Origin: Pseudomonadota bacterium
GTDB taxonomy: Bacteria > Pseudomonadota > Gammaproteobacteria > Steroidobacterales > Steroidobacteraceae
Assembly (NCBI GenBank): GCA_018241425.1
Contig: JAFEDU010000002.1
Location: 248,001 to 312,000 of the forward strand
Direction of reading: 5' to 3'
DNA length: 64,000 nucleotides
How positions within the stretch are numbered: the stretch's first letter is position 1; every line of letters begins with the position of its first letter. Under the pieces are notes generated by a model. The model ran no database searches, was not told the DNA's origin, and was given only the letters and a program-made list of their open reading frames with translations. Of the stretch, positions 7,937-17,091 are shown in pieces. Made by a program: the position numbers and the translations under genes.

Positions 7937-9054
7937 CCCGCACGCTCACCCGCACCCCGGCCGCCGACGGCTTCCACATGCCGGCGGAGTACGCGCGACA
8001 TGCCGGCTGCTGGCTCCTGTGGCCCGAGCGGCCCGATAACTGGCGCGAGGGCGCCCGCCCGGCGCAGGCGACCTTCGCGGCGGTGGCGGCCGCGATCGCA
8101 CGCTTCGAGCCAGTGACCGTGGGGGTCTCCAGGGGCGAGTTCACGGCGGCCCGGGCGATGCTCCCCGAGGCGGTGCGCGTCGTCGAGATGGCGCACGACG
8201 ATGCCTGGATGCGCGACGTCGGTCCCACTTGCGTGGTGAATGCCCGCGGGGAGGTGCGCGGGGTGGACTGGCACTTCAACGCCTGGGGCGGTCTCGAGGG
8301 CGGGCTGTACTTCCCCTGGGATCAGGACGAGCTGGTGGCGCGCAAGGTGCTCGAGATCGAGCGCCTCGCCCGCTACCGCGCGCCGCTCATCAACGAGGGC
8401 GGCGCGATCCACGTCGACGGCGAGGGCACGGCACTCGTCACCGAGGAGTGCCTGCTCAACCCGAACCGCAACCCGACCCTCGACCGCGCGGCCATCGAGC
8501 AGGCGCTGTGCGCGTACCTCGGCGTGCGCCAGGTGATCTGGCTCGGCCGCGGGGTGTTCAACGACGAGACCGGCGGCCACATCGACAACCTCGCCTGCTT
8601 CGCGCGCCCGGGCCTCGTGTGCCTCACCTGGACGGACCGCAAGCGCGATCCCCAGTTCGCGATCTCCAAGGATGCGTGGGAGCGGCTGCACGCGGCCCGC
8701 GATGCCCGCGGCCGGCCCCTGCGGGTGGTGCGCCTGCCGATGCCCGGTCCGCTGAAGCTCAGTGCGCGCGAGGCGCGCGGCCTGGTGCCGCGCGAGGGCA
8801 CCAAGCCGCGACTGCCCGGCGAGCGGCTCGCCGGCAGCTATGTGAATTTCTATATCGCCAACCGCGGCATCGTCATGCCGCTGCTCGATCCGCGCATGGA
8901 CGCCCTCGCGGCCCGGCGCCTGAAAGGCCTCTTTCCCGGGCGCACCGTGGTCGGGGTGCCGGCGCGCGAGGTGCTCCTGGGCGGCGGCAATATCCACTGC
9001 ATCACCCAGCAGATCCCGGCCGGACACCCCTCGCGTTCCACGTCTGCGAGGTAA
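7933..9054 (+). CDS. aguA: Agmatine deiminase
   Basis: A 373-residue agmatine deiminase/peptidyl-arginine-deiminase-like protein that converts agmatine to N-carbamoylputrescine and ammonia on the route from arginine to putrescine. The family opening GFHMPAEYARHAGCWLLWP is present, as are the substrate-binding DDAWMRDVGPT and NAWGG. ETGGHIDNLACF provides the catalytic His region, and the nucleophile is C356 in GGGNIHCITQQ. The GTG start overlaps the permease stop by four bases; an upstream start at 7792 would lie inside the permease gene and gives unrelated sequence. After the catalytic Cys only about 17 residues remain, which is normal. The coupling to an APC permease is a plausible import-and-degrade unit. 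Confidence 0.93.
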   Translation: MTRTLTRTPAADGFHMPAEYARHAGCWLLWPERPDNWREGARPAQATFAAVAAAIARFEPVTVGVSRGEFTAARAMLPEAVRVVEMAHDDAWMRDVGPTCVVNARGEVRGVDWHFNAWGGLEGGLYFPWDQDELVARKVLEIERLARYRAPLINEGGAIHVDGEGTALVTEECLLNPNRNPTLDRAAIEQALCAYLGVRQVIWLGRGVFNDETGGHIDNLACFARPGLVCLTWTDRKRDPQFAISKDAWERLHAARDARGRPLRVVRLPMPGPLKLSAREARGLVPREGTKPRLPGERLAGSYVNFYIANRGIVMPLLDPRMDALAARRLKGLFPGRTVVGVPAREVLLGGGNIHCITQQIPAGHPSRSTSAR

Positions 9055-9095
9055 GGCACAGCCCGCGGCGGGGGCTTGGGGTATCGTCGCCCGCT

Positions 9096-11099
9096 ATGCG
9101 TATGTTTCTCATACGGAAATTATTGCTGGCGCTGCTCCTGGGGCTGCCCGCGGTGGTGCTTGCCCAGGCCGGCCCTGAGGAGGGTCAGCGCTTCATCGTG
9201 AAGCTGCGTGCGACGCCGCTCACCACCCGTGCGGCGGCCGATGAACCCCTCAATGCGCTCGCCGCCCGCGCCGGGGCGCATCTTCTGGAGGGCCGCTCCA
9301 TCGCGGGCGGCCTGCAGCTGATGCGCGTGAGCGAGGGCGGCAGCGTGCCGGCCGTGCTCGCGCGGCTGCGCGCGGATCCCGAAGTGCAGTACGCGGAGGT
9401 CGACCAGCGCCGTCATGCGCTGGGCACGCCGAACGACCCGCTGTTCTCGGGCCAATGGTACCTGCAGGACACCGAGCCCTCCGGGGTCGACGCGCTCGAT
9501 GCCTGGAGCGTCGCCACCGGGAGTGCTGGGCTCGTCATCGCCGAGCTGGACACGGGCGTGCGCTTCGATCATCCCGACCTGCGCAGCAGTACGGCGAATC
9601 GGCTGCTGCCGGGCTACGACATGATCAGCAACGTGACGACGGGCAACACCGGGCTCGGCCGCAACCCGGACGCCTCGGACCCCGGGGACTGGGTGAGCGA
9701 GGCGGACACCAAGACCGCGCTGTTCTCCAGCTGCACGGTAGGCAGCAGCTCCTGGCACGGGACGCGCGTCGCCGGGATCCTGGGGGCGCTCAGCAACAAC
9801 GATACGGGCATCGCAGGACTTACCTGGAGCGGCTGGGTCCTGCCGGTGCGCGTGCTGGGCAAGTGCGGCGGCTATGACTCGGACATCCTCGCCGGCATGG
9901 CCTGGGCGGCCGGTTTCCCGGTCTCCGGCGTGCCGGCGAACCCGTACCCGGCCCGCATCATCAACATGAGCCTCGGCGCCGCCGGGGACTGCCCGCAGAG
10001 CTACCAGGACCTGATCGACCAGCTCGCGGGCGCAGGCGTGCTCGTGGTGGTGTCGGCCGGCAACGAGGGCGGGCCGGTGGATGCGCCGGCGAACTGCGTC
10101 GGCGTTGCGGGTGTGGCCGGCCTGCGCCAAGTCGGCACCAAGGTCGGCTTCAGCAGCTTAGGTCCCGAGATCGCGCTCAGCGCGCCGGCCGGCAACTGCG
10201 TGAACAGCGGCGCAAACCAGCCGTGCCTCTACTCGATCGAGACCACCACCAACAGCGGCTCGACCGTCCCGGAGACCAACACCTACACGGACGAGTACAA
10301 CTTCAACGTTGGCACCAGCTTCTCGGCCCCGATCGTCTCGGGGATCGCGGGGCTCATGCTGTCGGTCAACGGCAACCTCACGGCCGGGCAGCTGATCGCG
10401 CGCCTGCAGCTGGGCGCCGTGACGCCCTTCCCGGCACCGCCGGGCCTGCCGGCCTGCCACGTACCGGCGAGCCAGACGGACCTGCAGACCAGTGAGTGCG
10501 CCTGCACGACCCAGGTGTGCGGTGCCGGCATGGCGAACGCGCAGGGCGCAGTGCTGCAGGCGCAGCGGCCCATCGCCGCGGTTGCGCTGCCCCTGCACGT
10601 GAACGCCGGCGCGAGTGTCGCGCTTGATGCCAGCGGCAGTGCCGCGGCCTGCGGGTCGAAGGTCGTGAGCTACCAGTGGACCATGGTCGAGCCCTCGGGC
10701 GCGAACCTCATCCAGAACCCGCAGAGCGTGCACGCGAGCATCCCCGCACCCACCGGCTCCGGCGTATACCAGCTGGAGCTGACGGTGACCGACGAGGCCG
10801 GCCGCGTCGACACCGCCCCGATCATCGTTACCTCCGGCATGGCGAACTCCACCGCGCCGGCGAACGCCGGCTCGACCGCCTGCCTTGCGGCCGTGAAGTA
10901 CTCGGTGTCGGGCTCGCCGACCTCGGGTGCGAGCGGCGACTCCGGTTCGGGCAGCAGTGCCTCGGGCGGCGGTTCGGGGGGTGGCGGCGGAGCACTCGAT
11001 GCGGCCACCGCGCTCGCGGTGGCGCTCGCGGCGCTGGTCCGCGCCGCCTACGCGAGCCGTTCGGCCGCCTCCAGCCACTCGCGCTGCGCACGGCGGTAG
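9096..11099 (+). CDS. Secreted S8 (subtilisin-like) serine protease with GlyGly-CTERM-like tail
   Basis: A 667-residue exported protease. Residues 1-23 are a signal peptide (hydrophobic LLLALLLGLPAVVLAQA). An inhibitor_I9-like propeptide follows to about residue 105. The S8 triad is visible as D152 (ELDTGV), H221 (SSWHGTRVAG) and S408 (GTSFSAP). A PKD/Ig-like beta domain lies at about 490-580. The C-terminus has a Gly/Ser linker ending in GGGGG, one hydrophobic helix (ALDAATALAVALAALV) and basic residues, the layout of the GlyGly-CTERM sorting signal cleaved by rhombosortase. This tail is longer than usual because the frame runs 52 nt into the convergent TPR gene. Several Cys pairs suggest disulfides. 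A second ATG at 9102 is possible; no clear Shine-Dalgarno is seen. Confidence 0.93.
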   Translation: MRMFLIRKLLLALLLGLPAVVLAQAGPEEGQRFIVKLRATPLTTRAAADEPLNALAARAGAHLLEGRSIAGGLQLMRVSEGGSVPAVLARLRADPEVQYAEVDQRRHALGTPNDPLFSGQWYLQDTEPSGVDALDAWSVATGSAGLVIAELDTGVRFDHPDLRSSTANRLLPGYDMISNVTTGNTGLGRNPDASDPGDWVSEADTKTALFSSCTVGSSSWHGTRVAGILGALSNNDTGIAGLTWSGWVLPVRVLGKCGGYDSDILAGMAWAAGFPVSGVPANPYPARIINMSLGAAGDCPQSYQDLIDQLAGAGVLVVVSAGNEGGPVDAPANCVGVAGVAGLRQVGTKVGFSSLGPEIALSAPAGNCVNSGANQPCLYSIETTTNSGSTVPETNTYTDEYNFNVGTSFSAPIVSGIAGLMLSVNGNLTAGQLIARLQLGAVTPFPAPPGLPACHVPASQTDLQTSECACTTQVCGAGMANAQGAVLQAQRPIAAVALPLHVNAGASVALDASGSAAACGSKVVSYQWTMVEPSGANLIQNPQSVHASIPAPTGSGVYQLELTVTDEAGRVDTAPIIVTSGMANSTAPANAGSTACLAAVKYSVSGSPTSGASGDSGSGSSASGGGSGGGGGALDAATALAVALAALVRAAYASRSAASSHSRCARR

Positions 11100-11785
11100 T
11101 GCCCGGGCGCGATGCGCGCCTGCTGCAGCAGCTCGCGCGCCACCTTCCGGGACTCCTCGGCCTGGCCCTGCGCCTTGAGCAGCTGCGCGTAGCGCACCGC
11201 GGCCTCGGCTCCCGGGAAGGAGCCTGACACCACCCGGTACTCCTCCAGCGCCTTGGTGAGGTTGCCCTCGCCCTCGAGGGCGCGGGCGTACAGCAGGTGC
11301 CCGGCTGGGGAGCGGAAGTCGGGGTTCAGGCGGATGAGCTCATCGAGCGTGGCGCGCGCCGCGGCCGGCTCGCCCTTGGCAAACTGTGCCTGCGCGATCC
11401 CCAGCATCAGGTTGGGGTCGTGCTCGTAGAGTCCGATCAGCGCCTGGCGATACTGGGCAATCGCCTCCTCGTAGCGGCGGTGACGCACCAGCTCCTCCGC
11501 GTAGCGCTGGCGGCTCGCGACGTTGCCGCCGAGCTGCGCCTCGCTCTCGTAGCGGCGCAGGTCGCGCTCGGGATCCATCGCCCTGCGCAGGCCGCGCGCG
11601 GTGCGCTGTGCGGTGCGGCTGCGGAACAGCTCCGGGAGGATCTCCACGACCAGGTAGGCGAGGATGCCGGCCAGTGCGAGCCCGGGGATGATCAGCACCC
11701 AGATCCACAGCTGGTTACGCCCGGTCTTGATGACGTGGACGATGAAGCCTGCCTGGATCAGTAGCGAGATGATGAGGAACAGCAT
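11048..11785 (-). CDS. Membrane-anchored TPR protein with PLDc_N-like N-terminus
   Basis: A 245-residue protein with two N-terminal membrane helices (residues about 1-18 and 27-50). They resemble the PLDc_N segment found ahead of cardiolipin synthases, including the polar turn TGRNQLWIWV. The rest is soluble and made of tetratricopeptide-like helical repeats, for example RYAEELVRHRRYEEAIAQYR, the following NLMLGIAQAQFAKGEPAAAR and HLLYARALEGEGNLTKALEE. No catalytic motif is visible, so a scaffold role at the inner membrane is likely. It lies 20 nt downstream of the PQQ dehydrogenase gene on the same strand, so cotranscription is likely. Its 3' end overlaps the S8 protease convergently by 52 nt. 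Confidence 0.8.
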   Translation of the reverse strand: MLFLIISLLIQAGFIVHVIKTGRNQLWIWVLIIPGLALAGILAYLVVEILPELFRSRTAQRTARGLRRAMDPERDLRRYESEAQLGGNVASRQRYAEELVRHRRYEEAIAQYRQALIGLYEHDPNLMLGIAQAQFAKGEPAAARATLDELIRLNPDFRSPAGHLLYARALEGEGNLTKALEEYRVVSGSFPGAEAAVRYAQLLKAQGQAEESRKVARELLQQARIAPGHYRRAQREWLEAAERLA

Positions 11786-11805
11786 CGGGTTTCTTGGGGC
11801 AAGTC

Positions 11806-13818
11806 CTAGTGAGTGGCCGCGGCCTTCTGCGGCAGGGCAAAGGCGATCACGTAGTCGCCGCGCGGCGTGCCCAGGGGTCCATGGCCGCCGGCGCTGATGA
11901 CCACGTATTGTCGCTGATCAGGGCCGGCGCGGTAGGTCATCGGCGTGGCCTGGCCGCCGGCCGGCAGCTTCCACTTCCACAGCTCACGGCCGGTCTCGAT
12001 GTCGAAGGCGCGCAGGTAGCTGTCCATGGCGGCACCCACGAACACCAGGTCCCCGGCAGTGGCGATCGGGCCGCCCATATGGGGCATGCCGAAGGTGCGG
12101 TCGGGCACGAACCACGGCGTGCGCCCCTCGGTCGAGCCGAGCGGCACCTGCCAGGCGATGCGGTGCCGGCGCAGGTCGACGCTCACCAGGGTCCCCCAGG
12201 GCGGGGCGATGCAGGGGAGCCCGAGCGGGGAGAGCAGCGGCTCGCGCCGCATGCCGTAGGGCGCGCCGGTTTGCGGCGAGAAATCCGAGTGCGGGTACTC
12301 CCCGGAGTCAGCCTGTCGCGCCCATTCGGCCCGGGGCAGGAGCGTCACCACCATGGGCAGCCGGTTCACCGCGGTGATGACGCGCTGGCGCTGCTCGTCG
12401 AACACGATGCCGCCCCAGTCGACACCGCCGGCGTAGCCGGGCGTCTCCAGCGTGCCGCCGAGGTCCGGAGGGGTGAAGATCCCCTCGTTGCGCAGCGATG
12501 CGATGCGGTCGCGGCACTTGCCGCGGTCCCAGAAGGTGACGCCCCAGGCATCCGTGGGCAGCACCGGACCCAGGGGCAACAGCGGCGGGAGGGTGGAAAA
12601 GGGCTGCGTGGCCGCGGCGGTCTCGCCCGGGACGTGGCTTGCGGGGACCGGCTTCTCGACGATGGGGTACAGCGCGCGGCCGCGCGTGCGCTCGAACACG
12701 AACAGCATGCCGTTCTTGGTGGCCTGGATAACCGCCGGCACGGGCGCGCCGCCGACCTCGATGTCACCGAGCACCGGCTGCGCGGCGAGGTCGTAGTCCC
12801 ACAGGTCGTGGTGCACCAGCTGCTGCGACCACACCAGGCGCCCGGTGGCCGCATCGAGCACCAGCAGCGAGTCTGCCATGCGGTTGGATCCTGCGCGCAG
12901 GCCGCCGTAGAAATCCGGGCTCGGCGAGGTGGTGGGGATGAGTACCAGGCCGTGCTCCTCGTCGACGGTCATGACACCCCAGGCGTTCCCGGCCCCGGTG
13001 AGCTGCGCCTGGGCGGGGTTCCAGTCCGCGGCGGCGGGATGGTTCTCCCCGTCGGGAATCGGGTCGAACGACCACAGCAGGGCGCCGCTGCGGGCGTCGA
13101 AGCCGCGGATGATGCCGCGCTCGAGTGTCACCGCACGGTTGTCGCCGATGCCCGATCCCACGATCACGACGTTGCCGTAGATGGCCGGCGGCGAGGTGAT
13201 GACGTAGGAGCCGACGTCGCGGATGCGGATGCCGATGGTGAGATCGACGCTGCCGCCGGTGCCGAAGGCCGCGCACGGGCGGCCGCTGTCGGCATCCAGG
13301 GCGATGAGGCGCGCATCGAGCGTGCCGGTGAAGACGCGCCGTCGGCAGGGAACGTCGCCCTGGGGGAGCGCCGGGTCCTCCCACAGGCTGACGCCGCGGG
13401 CAGCGACGTCCGAGTAGCGGCGGGCGCGGTCGACGTGCGGGTCGTAGCGCCAGCGCTCGGTGCCGGTGCGCGGGTCGAGCGCGATTACGATGTTGGTGGC
13501 GGTCTCGAGGTAGAGCGCGCCGTAGGCGAGCACCGGGGTGGCCTCGAAAGTCAGCTTGTCGATGCGCGCGAACCCCTGGCCGAGTTCGCCGGTGCGGTAC
13601 TGCCACACCGGCTTCAGCGTCGCGACGTTGCTGCGGTTGATCTGGTCCAGGCTTGAGAAGCGCCGCCCGAAGCCGTCACCGCCGTAGAAACCCCAGTCGC
13701 TGACCCCCCGTGACTGCGCGCCCGCCAGGGCGGGCAGGAGGAGGGCGGCGAGCGCCAGCGCACCCCGGGGCGCGCCGCACGCACGCCCGGCGGCGCGACG
13801 TGAAATCATGGGCGTCAT
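11806..13818 (-). CDS. Periplasmic PQQ-dependent dehydrogenase (quinoprotein glucose dehydrogenase-like)
   Basis: A 670-residue exported quinoprotein whose eight-bladed propeller resembles the C-terminal domain of membrane glucose dehydrogenase. These enzymes oxidise sugars or alcohols in the periplasm using pyrroloquinoline quinone and Ca2+. The N-terminus is a signal peptide (ALALAALLLPALAGA) instead of the five-helix membrane anchor of classical Gcd. The mature part opens with DWGFYGGDGFGRRFSSLDQI. Propeller hallmarks include WRYDPHVD, TSPPAIYGNVVIVGSGIGDN, HHDLWDYDLAAQPVLGDIEV, and the late MPHMGGPIATAGDLVFVGA. No c-type heme motif is present. Start options are ATG 13818 and ATG 13809; neither has a good Shine-Dalgarno. 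No PQQ-synthesis gene is in the window. Confidence 0.9.
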   Translation of the reverse strand: MTPMISRRAAGRACGAPRGALALAALLLPALAGAQSRGVSDWGFYGGDGFGRRFSSLDQINRSNVATLKPVWQYRTGELGQGFARIDKLTFEATPVLAYGALYLETATNIVIALDPRTGTERWRYDPHVDRARRYSDVAARGVSLWEDPALPQGDVPCRRRVFTGTLDARLIALDADSGRPCAAFGTGGSVDLTIGIRIRDVGSYVITSPPAIYGNVVIVGSGIGDNRAVTLERGIIRGFDARSGALLWSFDPIPDGENHPAAADWNPAQAQLTGAGNAWGVMTVDEEHGLVLIPTTSPSPDFYGGLRAGSNRMADSLLVLDAATGRLVWSQQLVHHDLWDYDLAAQPVLGDIEVGGAPVPAVIQATKNGMLFVFERTRGRALYPIVEKPVPASHVPGETAAATQPFSTLPPLLPLGPVLPTDAWGVTFWDRGKCRDRIASLRNEGIFTPPDLGGTLETPGYAGGVDWGGIVFDEQRQRVITAVNRLPMVVTLLPRAEWARQADSGEYPHSDFSPQTGAPYGMRREPLLSPLGLPCIAPPWGTLVSVDLRRHRIAWQVPLGSTEGRTPWFVPDRTFGMPHMGGPIATAGDLVFVGAAMDSYLRAFDIETGRELWKWKLPAGGQATPMTYRAGPDQRQYVVISAGGHGPLGTPRGDYVIAFALPQKAAATH

Positions 13819-13872
13819 TATCGGTGAACCGGGGCACTGGCGGCGAGGGGCGCCCACGCCCCGGGGCGCCGC

Positions 13873-16227
13873 ATGCTGCTATCCTCCGCTTCCGTGAGAT
13901 CACCACGGGCGGTCACGCCCCGTCACGGGGCACTGCAGCTGATTTTCGCCCTCGTGGCGCTGGCGGTCGCGGCAACCGTGTCAGCGCAGGCCGCGGCCGA
14001 CCCACCGCGCCTGCAGGCCGAGCCGCCGCACCGGCCGCGCATCGGCCTGGTGCTCTCCGGCGGCGGCGCGCGCGGCGCGGCGCACGTCGGCGTGCTCAAG
14101 GTCCTCGAGGACATGCGCATCCCCATCGATGCTGTGGCGGGGACCAGCATGGGCGCGGTCGTGGGTGGCCTGTACGCGAGCGGGCTCAGCGCGCACCAGA
14201 TCGAGAAGCTCATGAACTCGATCAACTGGGCGGACGCCTTCCGCGACCGCCCGCCGCGCGAGGACCTCACTCTGCGCCGCAAGCAGGAAGACGAGAACTT
14301 CCTCGTCAAGTTCCCGCTCGGTTTCCACGACTGGCACGTGGTGCTGCCGCGCGGCCTCATCCAGGGCCAGCGCCTCACCGAGACGCTGCGCCGCCTCACG
14401 CTCCCGGTGGCGCGCATCGACAACTTCGACGAGCTGCCCACGCCGTTCCGGGCGGTGGCCACGGACCTCGAGACCGGGGATGCCGTGGTCATGGGGTCGG
14501 GGGACCTCACGACGGCGATGCGGGCCAGCCTATCGGCCCCGGGGGTGTTCGCACCCGTGGAGCGCGACGGACACCTGCTGGTGGACGGTGGCATTGCCGA
14601 TAACGTTCCGGTCGACATCGCGCGCGCCATGGGCGTCGACATCGTGATCGTCGTCGACGTCGGCTTCCCGCTGCTGCCGCGGCAGCAGCTGAACAGCGTC
14701 CCGGTGATCTCCAACCAGATGCTGGCGATCCTGATCCGCCGCAACGCCCAGCAGCAGCTGGCCACCCTCACCCCGAAGGACGTGCTCATCCAGCCCCAGC
14801 TGGGCGGCGCTTCCTCGTTCGACTTCGCGGTCATGGCGCGCAACATCGGCCTCGGGGAGAGCGCGGCGCGCGCCAAGTTCGGGGAGCTCGCCGCCCTGTC
14901 GGTGAGCGAGCAGCAGATGCAGGGCTACGTGGCGCGGCGCGAGCAGCCGCGCGCCGCCCCGCCGGTGATCGACTACGTGACCGTCGATGCCGGTTCCGCG
15001 CACTACGTGCCCGACCCGAACTCGCTATTCCGGGGCATCATCGGCGAGCCGCTCGATCCGGCGGCCGTCGCCCAGCGCATCACGGCGCTGTACGGCCGCG
15101 GCGGACTGGACACGCTCGACTACCACGTCATCGGCAGCGAGGACCGGTACGGGCTCGCGATCGATGCGCGGCCCAACTCGACCGGCCCGGATTACCTGCG
15201 CTTTGGCCTGAGCCTGCAGGATGACTTCGAGGGCAACTCCACCTACAACGCCGCGGTGCGCCTGGTGGTCTCGGACGTCACGCGCAATGCGGGGGAGTGG
15301 GTGACCGACCTGCAGGTGGGCAGCGTCACGCAGGTCTCGACCGAGCTGTTCCTGCCGCTTGCGCACTTCTCCGGGTGGTTCGTGATGCCGCACGTACAGG
15401 ACCTGGCCCGCGACATCGACCTCGTGTGCAACCCTCCCTCGGTGGGGCGTGCGGACTACTGCGACAACCAGCCGGACAACGGCCAGGAGCTCTTGGCCGA
15501 GTACCGCGTGCACACCTTCGACTACGGCGTCGACTTCGGGCGGCAGTTCGGCAACTGGGGGGAGATCCGCACCGGCGTCGCCCGCGAACAGGGTCACGTG
15601 CGCCTGAAGATCGGCGACCCGGCCGACCCCAACCTGCCGGACCTGAGCAACACGCCCTGGGAGACCACCAACTACTTCGTGCGTCTCACCTACGACCGGC
15701 TGGACGACATCAACTTCCCGCATCACGGCCAGCAGGCGCTGGTGCAGTGGAGCGGCGTGCGCAACGTCTCCGGGACCGAGCAGCCCTCCGACCAGCTGAC
15801 GATGAACTATATCGGTGCCTACTCCTTCGGCCGCGACACCTTCCAGCTGTCGGCCTCCGGGGGCATGACGCTCCAGTCACACGTCACCGACATCAACCAG
15901 CTCTTTCCGCTGGGGGGATTCCTCAACCTCTCGGGCCTCAGGGCCGACTCGCTCCTGGGTCCGAACTTCGGGATCCTGCGCGCGCTCTATTACCGCCAGA
16001 TCGGCCGCGGCGGCCCGGGTTACCTCGACGTGCCGACCTACCTCGGGCTGTCGCTGGAGATGGGCAACGTCTGGCAGACGCGCAGCGCCGCGAGCTTCAG
16101 CAACACGCAGAAGGATGCGAGCCTGTTCTTGGGCCTGGATACGTTCCTCGGGCCGGTGTACGTCGCGACCGGCTTCGACGAGCACGGCAACCAGGCCTTC
16201 TACCTGTTCCTCGGCCGGGTGTTTTAG
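13873..16227 (+). CDS. Patatin-like phospholipase with C-terminal outer-membrane barrel (PlpD-like, type Vd)
   Basis: A 784-residue two-part protein. After a signal peptide (LIFALVALAVAATVSAQA) the patatin domain spans about 55-250. It has oxyanion loop GGGARGAAHVG, nucleophile S92 in GTSMGAVVGG, and the dyad aspartate D238 in LVDGGIADN. Around 335-410 is a POTRA-like segment, and from about 430 a 16-strand BamA-like beta-barrel ends in the outer-membrane signature FLGRVF with terminal Phe. This is the layout of Pseudomonas PlpD, a lipolytic type Vd autotransporter, though many homologues stay cell-bound. The start could also be the GTG at 13894. Its stop codon overlaps that of the convergent cupin gene. 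Confidence 0.93.
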   Translation: MLLSSASVRSPRAVTPRHGALQLIFALVALAVAATVSAQAAADPPRLQAEPPHRPRIGLVLSGGGARGAAHVGVLKVLEDMRIPIDAVAGTSMGAVVGGLYASGLSAHQIEKLMNSINWADAFRDRPPREDLTLRRKQEDENFLVKFPLGFHDWHVVLPRGLIQGQRLTETLRRLTLPVARIDNFDELPTPFRAVATDLETGDAVVMGSGDLTTAMRASLSAPGVFAPVERDGHLLVDGGIADNVPVDIARAMGVDIVIVVDVGFPLLPRQQLNSVPVISNQMLAILIRRNAQQQLATLTPKDVLIQPQLGGASSFDFAVMARNIGLGESAARAKFGELAALSVSEQQMQGYVARREQPRAAPPVIDYVTVDAGSAHYVPDPNSLFRGIIGEPLDPAAVAQRITALYGRGGLDTLDYHVIGSEDRYGLAIDARPNSTGPDYLRFGLSLQDDFEGNSTYNAAVRLVVSDVTRNAGEWVTDLQVGSVTQVSTELFLPLAHFSGWFVMPHVQDLARDIDLVCNPPSVGRADYCDNQPDNGQELLAEYRVHTFDYGVDFGRQFGNWGEIRTGVAREQGHVRLKIGDPADPNLPDLSNTPWETTNYFVRLTYDRLDDINFPHHGQQALVQWSGVRNVSGTEQPSDQLTMNYIGAYSFGRDTFQLSASGGMTLQSHVTDINQLFPLGGFLNLSGLRADSLLGPNFGILRALYYRQIGRGGPGYLDVPTYLGLSLEMGNVWQTRSAASFSNTQKDASLFLGLDTFLGPVYVATGFDEHGNQAFYLFLGRVF

Positions 16228-16604
16228 GTATCCCCGGTCGGGACGATCGCGCGTGTCTCGGACATGAGGATGACGCACCGCTCGGGCGCGCGGGTGCGGT
16301 GCACCACGCCGCGCGGGACGACGAAGCCCTCGAGGGGCTTGAGCTCGATCGCACGGTCCTCGAGGTCGATCCAGAAGCGCCCCTCGAGCACGAAGAAGAA
16401 CTCGTCGTCGCGGTCGTGCTTGTGCCAGTGGTATTCACCCTGCAGGACGCCGAGGCGGATCACCGAGTCGTTCACCTCGCACAGGGTCTGGTTGTACCAG
16501 CGGTCCTGGCACTCGGCGACCAGGCGCGGCACGTCCACCACGCTCAACGGCGCGAACTTGACGTCGAGGTGGGTCGCGTAAGGATAGGGCGAGGGTGCAT
16601 TCAT
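16224..16604 (-). CDS. Small cupin-domain protein
   Basis: A 126-residue single-domain cupin. The metal-site motifs are visible: HWHKHDRDDEFFFVLEG (His, His, Glu ligands) and, about 30 residues later, VPRGVVHRTRA. No signal peptide is present. Such proteins are sugar isomerases, dioxygenase-like or ligand-binding; substrate is not deducible. The ATG at 16604 gives a full-length cupin, while longer in-frame extensions run through low-complexity high-GC sequence. It converges on the patatin gene with overlapping stop codons, and a small unknown gene lies 67 nt upstream on the same strand. Confidence 0.8.
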   Translation of the reverse strand: MNAPSPYPYATHLDVKFAPLSVVDVPRLVAECQDRWYNQTLCEVNDSVIRLGVLQGEYHWHKHDRDDEFFFVLEGRFWIDLEDRAIELKPLEGFVVPRGVVHRTRAPERCVILMSETRAIVPTGDT

Positions 16605-16671
16605 GGGCGACGGTCCTGGGGTTGAGGGAACCTGCCCACCGGGTGCCGCGGCGCCGGCGACGCCTGGGAGG

Positions 16672-16938
16672 TCAGAGGCCGCGGCTCTCGGCGAGCTTCT
16701 CGATCTTCTGGAACACGAGGGCGGGCCGGTCGGTCGCCCGGGAGTACTCGTGGCGGCGCGCCATTTCGGCCATGGCTGCATCGCGCTCGGCCGGGCTCGG
16801 ATACCAGTGCTGGCGCTGCCACTCCGGTCCGAGGAGCTTGCGAAACGGGTCCCCGGGCGGAAGGCTGACGCGGATCCCGTACGGCCGGAGCTTCTCGATC
16901 GGGGGGCTGCGGAGGTTCTGAGGCTGACTGATGCCCAT
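16672..16938 (-). CDS. Small conserved-looking hypothetical protein
   Basis: An 88-residue soluble protein I do not recognise. It has a natural-looking composition (Trp, Tyr, His and balanced charges: PFRKLLGPEWQRQHWYPSPAERD, followed by a charged helix). This is unlike the Arg/Pro/Gly-rich products of spurious frames in this GC range. There is no signal peptide or membrane segment. It begins at ATG 16938, with a purine-rich stretch just upstream, and lies 67 nt before the cupin in the same direction. Confidence 0.5.
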   Translation of the reverse strand: MGISQPQNLRSPPIEKLRPYGIRVSLPPGDPFRKLLGPEWQRQHWYPSPAERDAAMAEMARRHEYSRATDRPALVFQKIEKLAESRGL

Positions 16939-17091
16939 GGCGGACGAGAGCTTACGGGGGGACTTCCCGGAACGGCAAGGGTAGCGGCGTCCCCCCGGCC
17001 GCAGGCGTCCAATTGGGCCTAAATAAGGTGCCTGCTTGAGTCGGACGCCCCCCATCCCCACACTGACAGTCCCACCGATCCGGAGAGCGCC

